DNA of 64,000 bases from Cellulosimicrobium composti (GTDB lineage: Bacteria > Actinomycetota > Actinomycetes > Actinomycetales > Cellulomonadaceae). Positions within the stretch are counted from its first letter, which is position 1. Each line of letters starts with the position of its first letter. Positions 35,936 through 45,960 of this stretch are shown here, one piece after another. The notes beneath the pieces were generated by a model that was given only the letters and a program-made list of their open reading frames with translations, did not search any database and was not told the origin of the DNA. The stretch covers positions 41,781-105,780 of the forward strand of contig NZ_WMKA01000009.1 of assembly GCF_009711085.1 (NCBI RefSeq), given 5' to 3'. A program made the translations under genes and the position numbers.

Positions 35936-36679
35936 TCAGTCGGCGCCGCCCGGCCGCACGACCCCGGCCTCGTAGGCGAGGATGACGAGCTGCACCCGGT
36001 TCGTCAGCCCGACCTTGGTGAGGAGCGACCGCACGTGGCTCTTCACGGTCGCCTCGGTGAGGTGCAGCTCCGCGCCGATCTCCCGGTTGGACAGGCCGCG
36101 CGCGACCGCGAGCAGCACCTCCCGCTCGCGCGGCGTCGCCGCGTCGAGCCCGGCCGGCGCGTCGCCCGTCGCGGCGTCGGCGCCCGGGAGCGGAGCGTGC
36201 CGGGCGAGCTCGACGTACGTCGAGATGATCCGACCGGTGACCGCCGGGTCGAGCAGGGAGTCGCCCGCGCGGACGCGGTGCACGGCGTCGACGAGGGTCT
36301 GCGGGTCCGCGTCCTTGAGGAGGAACCCCGCGGCCCCGGCGCGCAGCGCGCCGTACACGTACTCGTCGTCGTCGAACGTCGTGAGCACGAGGGTGCGCAC
36401 GTCCGCGAGGTCGGGATCCGCCACGATGCGCGCGGTCGCCTCGATGCCGTCGAGCCGCGGCATGCGGACGTCCATGAGCACGACGTCGGGGCGCAGGGCG
36501 CGTGCCATGGCGACGGCCGTCTCCCCGTCCCCGGCCTCGCCGACCACGGTGACGTCCGGCTCGTTGTCGAGGATCATCCGCAGGCCGAGCCGGATCGTCG
36601 CCTGGTCGTCCACGACGACGACGCGGACCGAGGAGAGCGCGGCGCCGGCCCCGTCGGCGCCCGGCGCGGGGGCGGTCAC
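35936..36679 (-). CDS. NarL/FixJ-family response regulator
   Basis: A 247-residue DNA-binding response regulator. The receiver domain (about 18-135) has the acidic pair in VVVVDDQATIRLGL, phospho-acceptor D70 in VVLMDVRMPRLDGIEA, and LTTFDDDEYVYGALRAGAAG, then FLLKDA. The C-terminal LuxR-type HTH is LTPREREVLL-like (ATPREREVLLAVARGLSNRE, then IGAELHLTEATVKSHV). The GTG start overlaps the kinase stop (GTGA), so the pair is translationally coupled. Targets are unknown. Confidence 0.92.
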   Translation of the reverse strand: MTAPAPGADGAGAALSSVRVVVVDDQATIRLGLRMILDNEPDVTVVGEAGDGETAVAMARALRPDVVLMDVRMPRLDGIEATARIVADPDLADVRTLVLTTFDDDEYVYGALRAGAAGFLLKDADPQTLVDAVHRVRAGDSLLDPAVTGRIISTYVELARHAPLPGADAATGDAPAGLDAATPREREVLLAVARGLSNREIGAELHLTEATVKSHVRSLLTKVGLTNRVQLVILAYEAGVVRPGGAD

Positions 36680-37893
36680 GCGCCCTCCCGGGGGATGCGT
36701 GCCTCGACCGTCCAGCCGCCGCGCCCGTCCGGCCCGGCGGAGAGCTCGCCCCCGGCGGCGAGCGCGCGCTCGCGCATCGAGGTCAGCCCGTGGCCCCGGC
36801 GGCCGTCGGTGCTCGGCAGGGGAGGGCCCGCGTCGTGGACGCGCAGGCGCAGGTCGGGCGCGTCGTCGGTGAGCGTCACGGTGACGTCGCGGGCGAGCGA
36901 GTGCAGCAGCACGTTCGTCAGGGCCTCCTGGGCGATGCGGACGACGGCGAGGCCGGTCTCGGCGCTCGTCGTCGGCCAGGAGTGGGGGAGCGTGAGGGCG
37001 ACGTCGCGGCCCGCGTCGCGCAGGCGGCGCGCGGCCGCGCGGAGCTCGTCGGGGGTGCGGGTGCCGTCGGGCGTCGGGGCGAGGGCGGCGGTCCCGCCGT
37101 CGGCCTCGGTGTCGCGCCGCAGCACCTGGACGACCGAGCGCATCGCGGTGAGCGCCTGCTTGCCCTCGTCGGAGATCCAGCGCACGGCCTCGGCGGGGGC
37201 GCCGGGCTGGTTCGCCGCGACGCGGTCCGCGGCCTGCGCCCGCACGACGATCGCGGACATGTGGTGCGCGACGACGTCGTGCAGCTCGCGCGCGATGCGC
37301 GTGCGCTCCGCGAGCACGGCACGCTCGGCGAGCTCGGCCTGGAGGGCCTGGAGCTCCGCGTTGCGTGCGCGCAGGCGCTCCGACGTGAGCGCGAGGCGCC
37401 GGAAGAAGTACCCGGCCGCGACGGCCCCCAGCGCGAGCGCGAGCGCGACGAGCACGTCGGACGGCGACCGGCCGAGCCACAGCGGCGAGGGGGGCTGCAG
37501 GGGGAGCGCGAGGTGCGGGCGCTCCCAGAGCTGCAGCGCGAACGCCGAGAGGCCGCTCGCGAGCGCCGCGAGCGGCCACGGCACGGCGCCCGAGCGCGTC
37601 GCGGCGAAGCCCGCCACGAGGAGCGGGATCAGCTCGAACGGCGTCTGCATGGTCCACGGCAGGGCGAGCGGGTAGAGCATCGCCGTCGTCCAGAACAGCG
37701 GGCCCGGCACCACGCGGCGCAGCGCGAGGGTGAGCACGATCCACAGGCCCGCCACGCGGTACGACTCCGGGTTCCGGGGGTACCAGTAGTCGCCGCTCTC
37801 CATCACGGTGATGACGGTGAACCACACGGCGCCCGCGGCGAGCGCGACCGCGAGGTCCTGCGCCCAGGCGGGCAGGCGGGTGAGCTGTGGCAC
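36676..37893 (-). CDS. Sensor histidine kinase (HisKA_3 / NarX-type)
   Basis: A 405-residue membrane sensor. Four to six hydrophobic segments between about 15 and 170 form the membrane part, with almost no extracellular loop, as in DesK/LiaS-like sensors of membrane or envelope state. A short coiled coil (LRARNAELQALQAELAERA) leads to the dimerisation helix ARELHDVVAHHMSAIVVRA with the phosphorylated His at about 205. The ATP domain has VVRIAQEALTNVLLHS and GHGLTSMRERALAAGG. GTG 37893 is chosen because a TACCGT -10 lies 6 nt upstream on the minus strand. It is divergent from the VanY-like gene across about 300 bp. Confidence 0.9.
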   Translation of the reverse strand: MPQLTRLPAWAQDLAVALAAGAVWFTVITVMESGDYWYPRNPESYRVAGLWIVLTLALRRVVPGPLFWTTAMLYPLALPWTMQTPFELIPLLVAGFAATRSGAVPWPLAALASGLSAFALQLWERPHLALPLQPPSPLWLGRSPSDVLVALALALGAVAAGYFFRRLALTSERLRARNAELQALQAELAERAVLAERTRIARELHDVVAHHMSAIVVRAQAADRVAANQPGAPAEAVRWISDEGKQALTAMRSVVQVLRRDTEADGGTAALAPTPDGTRTPDELRAAARRLRDAGRDVALTLPHSWPTTSAETGLAVVRIAQEALTNVLLHSLARDVTVTLTDDAPDLRLRVHDAGPPLPSTDGRRGHGLTSMRERALAAGGELSAGPDGRGGWTVEARIPREGA

Positions 37894-37899
37894 GCGTCC

Positions 37900-37905
37900 A
37901 CGGTA
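37900..37905 (-). promoter_or_regulatory. -10 of the two-component operon
   Basis: TACCGT on the minus strand, 6 nt before the GTG at 37893 and without a Shine-Dalgarno sequence, is consistent with a leaderless promoter. Confidence 0.4.
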
Positions 37906-38191
37906 GCCGCGCGCCGGTCGCCGCGGGACAGCCCGGGGTGGCAGACCGGGGCCGGGTGCGGCTCCGCCCCAGGGCTGAGCCGCGTCGGGCCGCGGGCTGA
38001 CGGCGCGCGCCCGCGTGCGCCGGACGGCGGGGGTGCACGAGTCGCCGACGGGTCGATGCGGCGGGGCGGGCGACCGGGCGAGCCTCGGTGCATGACCACG
38101 ACACGAGTCCGTCCCGCCCGTCCCGACCTCCCCGCGCGCCACGTCCCTGGCCGCCCTCCTCGCCCGCGCCGGGCGCTCCGCGGGCACCGTC

Positions 38192-38692
38192 GTGGCGGTG
38201 GTCGCCGTCGCCGCGGCGCTCGGGTGGGCGGCCACGGGAGCGCTCGACGCGGTGCGCGGGTCCGACCGCGGGGACGCGCCCGTCGCCGCGGCGACACCGA
38301 GCCCGCCGGCCGCGACGGGCCTCGATCCGGAGCTCGAGCGCCGGTTCGACGCCGCGCGCGCCGCCGCCGACGCGGACGGCGTCGAGCTCCGCCTCACGTC
38401 CGGGTGGCGCACCGCCGCGGAGCAGCAGCGGCTCGTCGAGGCCGCGCTCGAGCGCTACGGCTCGGCGCAGGAGGCGCACCGGTGGGTGCTGCCGCCCGAG
38501 ACGTCGGAGCACGTGGCGGGCCTCGCGATCGACGTGGGCCCGACGGACGGCGCGCTGTGGCTCGAGCAGCACGGCGCCGAGTTCGGCCTGTGCCGCACGT
38601 ACGCGAACGAGCTGTGGCACTTCGAGGCCGCGACGGAGCCGGGCGGGACGTGCCCGCCGATGCACGACGACGCGTCCCACGGGTGGGGTTGA
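38192..38692 (+). CDS. Small VanY-type D-alanyl-D-alanine carboxypeptidase
   Basis: Exported M15B peptidase trimming peptidoglycan stem peptides. 166 residues from GTG 38192. A hydrophobic start (MAVVAVAAALGWAATGALDA) serves as signal or anchor. The catalytic domain shows LRLTSGWRTAAEQQRL, SEHVAGLAIDVGPTD (zinc His and Asp) and ANELWHFE (catalytic Glu and zinc His), in the usual M15B order. The reading frame stays coding-like for about 30 codons upstream of 38192 but meets a stop at 38093 without a start codon, while an ATG at 38092 opens a neighbouring frame. A one-base frameshift in the N-terminal part is therefore possible. The chosen start lacks the positive n-region expected of a signal peptide. 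Confidence 0.8.
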   Translation: MAVVAVAAALGWAATGALDAVRGSDRGDAPVAAATPSPPAATGLDPELERRFDAARAAADADGVELRLTSGWRTAAEQQRLVEAALERYGSAQEAHRWVLPPETSEHVAGLAIDVGPTDGALWLEQHGAEFGLCRTYANELWHFEAATEPGGTCPPMHDDASHGWG

Positions 38693-41164
<2,472 letters not shown>

Positions 41165-41179
41165 GGCGCACCCGCCGCC

Positions 41180-42073
41180 TCAGGTCGTGACGGGGCGCCG
41201 GGCCACGACCTCGCGCAGGCGCGCGACGTCGTCGGGCGGGACCGGGAGCGACGGGCCGCGCGGGGGAGCGGTCGGCACGCCGAGCAGGGTCGCGAGCGCG
41301 TGGAGCCCGCTCACCGGACGGATCCCGGCGAGCACCCCGGTGAGGTCGTGCAGCCACGCCAGGAGGTCCGGGTCGGGCTCCGTGCCCGCGACCCGGGCGT
41401 GGCGGAGCGCCACGTAGTCGGCGGGGACGAGGGCCGCGAGGCCGGTGTGCCAGGCGTCCGCCGCCTCGGCACCGTCGACGATCGCGGCGTCGCCGCTCAG
41501 CCCGACGCTCACCCCGAGACCGGCGGTCGCCGCCCGCAGCGCGGCGACCCGGCCGGTCGGCCGCGCCGGCGTCGACGCCGGGTCCTTGACGGCCGTCACG
41601 GTCGTCGTGCGCGCGAGCCGTGCGAGCGCGTCGGGCGTGAGGTCGTATGCGGTCTGCACGCTCCGGTTGTAGAAGCACACGGGCAGGTCGACGGCGGCGG
41701 CGACGGCCTCGAACAGGGCGACGACCTCCCGCTCGTCGAGCGGCAGGTACGAGAAGGGCGCGAGCACGAGACCGTCCGCGCCGCCGTCGCGCGCGGCGCG
41801 GGCGCGGGCGAGCACCTCGCGCGTGGAGGACCCGCTCACCGCGACGTGCACGGGCACCGGTGCGGCGCCGTCGGGGGAGGGCGCGGCCCGCGCGGCACCG
41901 ACCGCTCCACGAACCACGACGTCGCGCTCGTCGGCGTCGAACGTCACCCCGGCGCCGGAGGACGCGAGCACGACGGCACCGCGGACCAGGTGGCCGAGCG
42001 TGTCGAGGTCGGGCGCGCCGCCGGGGGCGAGCGGCGTGATCGGGTAGGCGAGGAGGCCGTGGAACGAGGTCAC
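41180..42073 (-). CDS. Dihydrodipicolinate synthase / KDG-aldolase family protein
   Basis: A 297-residue class I aldolase or dehydratase of the DapA/NanA/KdgD superfamily. FHGLLAYPITPLAPGGAPD opens the barrel. CFYNRS carries the conserved Tyr and TAVKDPAS the Schiff-base Lys. The usual DapA GTTGE phosphate/pyruvate loop is replaced by LASSGAGVTFDADERD, as in many sugar-acid or uncharacterised members, so lysine biosynthesis is unlikely. It is the third gene of a ROK-ThuA-DHDPS minus-strand row (40 bp from ThuA), which places it in sugar or keto-sugar catabolism. GTG 42073 matches the family start. Confidence 0.83.
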   Translation of the reverse strand: MTSFHGLLAYPITPLAPGGAPDLDTLGHLVRGAVVLASSGAGVTFDADERDVVVRGAVGAARAAPSPDGAAPVPVHVAVSGSSTREVLARARAARDGGADGLVLAPFSYLPLDEREVVALFEAVAAAVDLPVCFYNRSVQTAYDLTPDALARLARTTTVTAVKDPASTPARPTGRVAALRAATAGLGVSVGLSGDAAIVDGAEAADAWHTGLAALVPADYVALRHARVAGTEPDPDLLAWLHDLTGVLAGIRPVSGLHALATLLGVPTAPPRGPSLPVPPDDVARLREVVARRPVTT

Positions 42074-42113
42074 GCGCCGAGTCCAGGGAACCCGGCGCGC
42101 GGCGGGACGGGCG

Positions 42114-42779
42114 TCAGCGGCTCGCCCAGAGGATGCCGCGCTCGACGATCGTGCGGACGGGCGGGACCTCGAGGTCGGCGAGCTGGTGACCCGCCGCGCA
42201 CACGAAGATGCGGCCGGCGCCCCAGCGTCGCGTCCACACGGCCGGCGACACGACCGGCTCGTGCCACGGGTCACCGTCCTGCGGGACGATGGTCGTCGTC
42301 GCGAGGACCTCGTTGTACGAGTCCGCGAGCACCCAGTACTGCTCGGAGTGCAGCGAGATCGGGCCGATCCCGGCGACGATGGGGTGGTCGGCCCGCTCGG
42401 GCACGATCTCGATGGTGTGGTCGATGAGGTCGTGCGCGTGCGCGGCGAACTGCCCGCCCACCATCTGCAGGTAGTCGGTCGCGAGGCGGAACGAGTCGAC
42501 GATGCCGCCGTGCCAGCCCGCGAACCCGGTGCCGTTGGCGACGGCCGTGCGCAGCCCGCGCATCTCGTCGGGGAGGATCTCGCCCATCGTCCAGCACTGG
42601 ACGACGAGGTCGATCCCCGCCATGAACTCCTGGTCGGCGTACGCCTCCAGCGACCCTTCGAGCGTCACGTCGAAGCCGGACGCCTCGAGGAACGGGACGA
42701 ACAGCTCGGCCGCCTCCTCGGGTGCGTGCCCGGGCCACCCACCCCGGACCACCAGCGCTCGACGGTCCCGCTCGGTCAT
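42114..42779 (-). CDS. ThuA-domain protein (trehalose-utilisation family)
   Basis: A 221-residue cytoplasmic ThuA-fold protein, related to class I glutamine amidotransferase-like folds. Conserved pieces are RRALVVRGGWPGHAPEEAAE, LVVQCWTMGEILPDEMRGL, GTGFAGWHGGIVDSFRLATD, GGQFAAHAHDLIDHTIEI and RIFVCAAGHQ. In Sinorhizobium ThuA acts with the Gfo/Idh-type ThuB on trehalose via 3-keto-trehalose. Here two Gfo/Idh genes lie within 16 kb. It follows the ROK gene by 78 bp with a small hairpin between them. A second ThuA domain is fused to a secreted dehydrogenase at 49.8 kb. The exact reaction is not settled. Confidence 0.87.
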   Translation of the reverse strand: MTERDRRALVVRGGWPGHAPEEAAELFVPFLEASGFDVTLEGSLEAYADQEFMAGIDLVVQCWTMGEILPDEMRGLRTAVANGTGFAGWHGGIVDSFRLATDYLQMVGGQFAAHAHDLIDHTIEIVPERADHPIVAGIGPISLHSEQYWVLADSYNEVLATTTIVPQDGDPWHEPVVSPAVWTRRWGAGRIFVCAAGHQLADLEVPPVRTIVERGILWASR

Positions 42780-42811
42780 GACTCCTCCTCGTGCCTCGTC
42801 ACACTCTGCGC

Positions 42812-42827
42812 GCCCGCGTGCGCGGGC
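42812..42827 (-). terminator. Small hairpin between the ROK and ThuA genes
   Basis: GCCCGCG / CGCGGGC with a 2-nt loop on paper (in practice the inner pairs open). It may act as a weak terminator or RNA stabiliser 3' of the ROK gene. Confidence 0.35.
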
Positions 42828-42857
42828 AGCGGCCCCCGGCGACCGCGCCCCCGCCGC

Positions 42858-44045
42858 TCAGGCGATGAGCGCGTCGATCGCTGCGGGCGAGAGTACGTGA
42901 TCCACAGCCATGGCGCTCGCACCGAGCACGCCGGCCTGGCCGCGCGCCTGCGAGGTGACGATACGCAGGTGCTGGGTCGCGAGGGGGAGCGACCGCTGGT
43001 ACACGATCTCGCGGATGCCCGCGATGAGGTGCTCGCCCGCCTCGGCGACGATGCCGCCGATGACGATGAGCGAGGGGTTCAGGAGGCTCACGCACGCGGC
43101 GAGCACCGAGCCGATGTCACGCCCTGCCTGGCGCACGGCCTGGCTCGCGGCGAGGTCGCCGGCGCGCACGAGCGCGACGACGTCGGCGCTGTTGCTCGCG
43201 TCGAGCCCGGCGGCCGCGAGCGCGGCGGCGACGGCCTGGCCGCTCGCGACGGCCTCGAGGCACCCGACGTTCCCGCAGCGGCACGGGACGTCGGCCGCGC
43301 TCGGCACGGCGACGTGCCCGATGTCGCCGGCGGCGCCCTGGGCGCCGCGGCGCAGCTCGCCGTCCGCGATGATCCCGGAGCCGATGCCGGTGGCGACCTT
43401 GACGAAGAGCATGTCCGTCACGGCGGGCCACGCCGTGCGGTGCTCGCCGAGCGCCATGATGTTGACGTCGTTGTCCACGAGGACCGACGCGTTGAACCGC
43501 TTCTGGAGGATCCCGGGGACGTCGACGTCGTCCCACGCGGGCATGATCGGCGGGTTGATGGGCCGGCCGGAGGAGTGCTCGACGGGCCCGGGGAGGCCGA
43601 CGCCGACGCTCACGAGGTCGTCGAGGCTGCGGCCCGTCGTCGCGACGAGCTTCTCGCCCGTGTCCGCGACCCACGACAGCACGACGTCGGGGCCGTCCGC
43701 GATGGCGAGCGCCGCGTCCGTCTCCGCGAGCACGTTCGACGCGAGGTCCGTGACGGCGAGCCGCGCGTGCGTCGCGCCGAGGTCGACCGCGAGCACGATG
43801 CGCGCCTCGGGGCTGAAGGCGAAGGTCACGGGCGGGCGGCCGCCCGTCGAGCTCGCCTCGCCCGCAGGGGCGATGAGGCCCGCCGACATGAGGAGGTCGA
43901 TCCGGGCGGCGATGGTCGACCGCGCCTGTCCCGTGATCGCTGCGAGGTCCGCGCGCGTGCGCGGCTGACCGTCCCGGAGCAGCTGGAACATGTCGCCGGC
44001 GCCGGTCGGGCGCGGCGCGAACTTCAGCAGTTCCTCCATGGGCAC
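42858..44045 (-). CDS. ROK-family transcriptional repressor
   Basis: A 395-residue sugar-responsive repressor. The N-terminal winged helix (GDMFQLLRDGQPRTRADLAA, ITGQARSTIAARIDLLMSAG) is followed by the ROK ATPase-like domain: VLAVDLGATHARLAVTDL, SVGVGLPGPVEHSSG, VLVDNDVNIMALGEH and the zinc motif PCRCGNVGCLEAVASG. Sugar-kinase activity is not excluded, but the HTH marks a regulator. GTG 44045 or ATG 44039 may be the start. It is divergent from the sugar ABC operon, and a shared 24-bp motif covers promoters on that side. It is therefore the best candidate regulator of the two ABC regions and perhaps of ThuA and the DHDPS-like gene behind it. Confidence 0.9.
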   Translation of the reverse strand: MPMEELLKFAPRPTGAGDMFQLLRDGQPRTRADLAAITGQARSTIAARIDLLMSAGLIAPAGEASSTGGRPPVTFAFSPEARIVLAVDLGATHARLAVTDLASNVLAETDAALAIADGPDVVLSWVADTGEKLVATTGRSLDDLVSVGVGLPGPVEHSSGRPINPPIMPAWDDVDVPGILQKRFNASVLVDNDVNIMALGEHRTAWPAVTDMLFVKVATGIGSGIIADGELRRGAQGAAGDIGHVAVPSAADVPCRCGNVGCLEAVASGQAVAAALAAAGLDASNSADVVALVRAGDLAASQAVRQAGRDIGSVLAACVSLLNPSLIVIGGIVAEAGEHLIAGIREIVYQRSLPLATQHLRIVTSQARGQAGVLGASAMAVDHVLSPAAIDALIA

Positions 44046-44099
44046 AGTGAATCACGGAGCCTCTCGTCGGTCGTCCGTTCGTGCCGGACGAGTCATCGG

Positions 44100-44135
44100 C
44101 TTTTGCTTGACGATCGCCAAAAGGTACCCTACTGT
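44100..44135 (+). promoter_or_regulatory. Distal promoter with shared 24-bp operator (site 1)
   Basis: TTGACG (44107-44112), 17 nt, TACTGT (44130-44135). The operator motif covers 44100-44123: CTTTTG, then the inner near-palindrome TTGACGATCGCCAA, ending CAAAAG. It lies 305 bp before the ABC operon start. Confidence 0.7.
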
Positions 44136-44397
44136 CCCGTCTCAAGGCGACATGGACGTCGCCGAAGATCCGGAGGCCCGACGGCGGGCCTCGTCCGGGC
44201 GCCGAGTCGCCCCACCCCAGCTCCCCATCCCGACTTTCCTCCAGGAACCGCAGCGTTCCGCAGGTTGTGCGCCTCCCTCCCCGATGTCACCGCTGTCGGC
44301 GACGGCGAACCCCTCGGATGGGAGCGTTCTCGCGATCCGTCACGAAGCGCGCACTTTTGACGGTAACGAAGTCGTAACAGCGGCAAAAGGTCGCGAT

Positions 44398-44433
44398 CTT
44401 ATGATTGACGCTCGTCAAAAGGTCGGCTAGGTT
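44398..44433 (+). promoter_or_regulatory. Proximal promoter of the first ABC operon with operator site 2
   Basis: TTGACG (44405-44410), 17 nt, TAGGTT (44428-44433), then 6 nt to the ATG, so leaderless. TTGACGCTCGTCAA (44405-44418) is a perfect 6-bp-arm palindrome on the -35. Flanks CTTATG (44398) and CAAAAG (44416) repeat site 1 with the same 18-bp register. Confidence 0.8.
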
Positions 44434-44439
44434 CACCGC

Positions 44440-45960
44440 ATGGTCACCGCAGACCCTCCCCAGCCGCTCCTGCAGATGCAGGGCATCGTCAAGGTGTTCC
44501 CCGGGGCGCGAGCGCTCGACGGCGTCGATCTCGAGGTCCTCCCGGGCGAGGTCCACTGCCTCCTCGGGCAGAACGGCGCCGGCAAGTCCACGCTCATCAA
44601 GGTGCTCGCCGGGGCGCACCAGCCCACCGAGGGGCAGATCCTCCTCGACGGCGAGCCCATCACCATCTCCGACCCCGTCACCGCCCTGCGGTACGGCGTC
44701 GCGACGATGTACCAGGAGCTCGACGTCGTCGACGGCCTCACCGTCGCCGAGAACGTCTACCTCGGGCACGAGCTCGCCACCGCGGGGTTCTCCCAGCGGC
44801 GCGAGGCCGTGCGTCGCACACGGGAGATCCTCAGGCGGCTCGGCCACGCGGAGGTCTCGCCCACCCAGGAGGTCGGGCACCTGTCCGCGGCCGGCAAGCA
44901 GATCGTCTCGATGGCGCGTGCCCTGTCGCACGACGCGCGCGTCATCATCATGGACGAGCCGTCGGCCGTGCTGGACTCCGAGGAGGTGGGCAACCTCTTC
45001 CGCGTCGTCAAGGAGCTGACCAAGGCGGGCGTCGCGGTCGTGTACATCTCGCACCGCCTCGAGGAGATCCGCGAGATCGGCGACCGCATCACCGTGCTCA
45101 AGGACGGCCGCACCGTCGCGCAGAACCTCCCGGTCTCCGAGACCCCGACGCAGAAGCTCATCACCCTCATGACGGGCCGCACCGTCGAGTACGTCTTCCC
45201 CGAGGCCCCCGAGACCTCGGACGACGCACCCGTCGTGCTGGACGTCGAGGGACTGGGCCTGCGCGGCGTGTTCGAGGACGTGTCGCTCCAGGTGCGCGCG
45301 GGGGAGATCGTCGGTCTCGCCGGTCTCGTGGGCGCGGGGCGCTCGGAGATCATCGAGACGATCTACGGCGCGCGACGCGCGACCGCCGGCACGGTCACCG
45401 TCGACTCCAAGAGGCTGCGCCCGGGCTCCGTGGCCGCCGCGGTGGACGCCGGGATCGGGCTCGCGCCCGAGGAGCGCAAGAGCCAGGGGCTCCTGCTCGA
45501 CGAGCCGGTCTACCGCAACGTCACGCTGTCGACGTTCGCCCGCTTCGCACGGGGAGGACTGCTCGACGAGCGCGCCGAGCGTCGCGCCGCCAAGGAGCAG
45601 GCCGACTCCCTGGAGCTCCGTCCCGCAGGCGTCGAGCGCCCGATCCGCACGCTCTCGGGCGGGAACCAGCAGAAGGCGATGCTCGCCCGCTGGCTCGTCC
45701 ACGGCTGCCGCGTCCTGCTCCTCGACGAGCCCACGCGCGGCGTGGACGTCGGCGCGCGCGCCGAGATCTACGCCCTCATCCGCAGGCTCGCCGACGGGGG
45801 TGCGGCCGTCGTCGTCGTCTCCAGCGAGATCCCCGAAGTCCTCGGCCTCGCCGACCGCGTCCTCGTCGTCTCCGAGGGACGCGTCGTGCACGAGGGGCCC
45901 TCGAGCTCCATCGACGAGCACCAGGTGCTCGACATGGTCATGGAAGGAAGTGTCGCGTGA
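44440..45960 (+). CDS. Sugar ABC transporter ATP-binding protein (CUT2, RbsA/XylG-like)
   Basis: A 506-residue tandem ATPase energising sugar uptake. The first domain has Walker A GQNGAGKSTLIKVLAG, Walker B VIIMDEPSAVLD and VAVVYISHRLEEI. Its ABC signature is LSAAGKQIVSMAR instead of the common LSVAQQQ. The second domain starts LVGAGRSEIIETIYGA (the usual degenerate Walker A), with signature LSGGNQQKAMLARWL and Walker B VLLLDEPTRGVDVGA. Translation starts at the ATG 6 nt after a -10. Its stop overlaps the permease start (GTGA). The sugar cannot be read from sequence; pentoses or hexoses such as xylose, ribose or galactose are typical of CUT2. Confidence 0.93.
   Translation: MVTADPPQPLLQMQGIVKVFPGARALDGVDLEVLPGEVHCLLGQNGAGKSTLIKVLAGAHQPTEGQILLDGEPITISDPVTALRYGVATMYQELDVVDGLTVAENVYLGHELATAGFSQRREAVRRTREILRRLGHAEVSPTQEVGHLSAAGKQIVSMARALSHDARVIIMDEPSAVLDSEEVGNLFRVVKELTKAGVAVVYISHRLEEIREIGDRITVLKDGRTVAQNLPVSETPTQKLITLMTGRTVEYVFPEAPETSDDAPVVLDVEGLGLRGVFEDVSLQVRAGEIVGLAGLVGAGRSEIIETIYGARRATAGTVTVDSKRLRPGSVAAAVDAGIGLAPEERKSQGLLLDEPVYRNVTLSTFARFARGGLLDERAERRAAKEQADSLELRPAGVERPIRTLSGGNQQKAMLARWLVHGCRVLLLDEPTRGVDVGARAEIYALIRRLADGGAAVVVVSSEIPEVLGLADRVLVVSEGRVVHEGPSSSIDEHQVLDMVMEGSVA

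Larger units (their letters stand above)
44046..44439. other. 394-bp divergent regulatory region, ROK gene / ABC operon
   Basis: The only gene-free stretch above 300 bp. It holds two plus-strand promoters with the shared operator (44100-44135 and 44398-44433) and two further half-sites (CTTTTG at 44354, CAAAAG at 44384). The spacer 44136-44404 could be a long leader. An ATG at 44152 opens 92 codons to 44430, but its composition and lack of a ribosome binding site make it doubtful. Confidence 0.7.

Noticed and set aside
41180-42073. dapA, lysine biosynthesis
   Set aside because: The dihydrodipicolinate-synthase loop is not conserved and the neighbours are sugar genes, so a family-level name is used.
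44152-44430. A 92-codon ORF between the two operator promoters
   Set aside because: No ribosome binding site, no family resemblance, and it runs through the proximal promoter. Kept only as a possibility in the findings.
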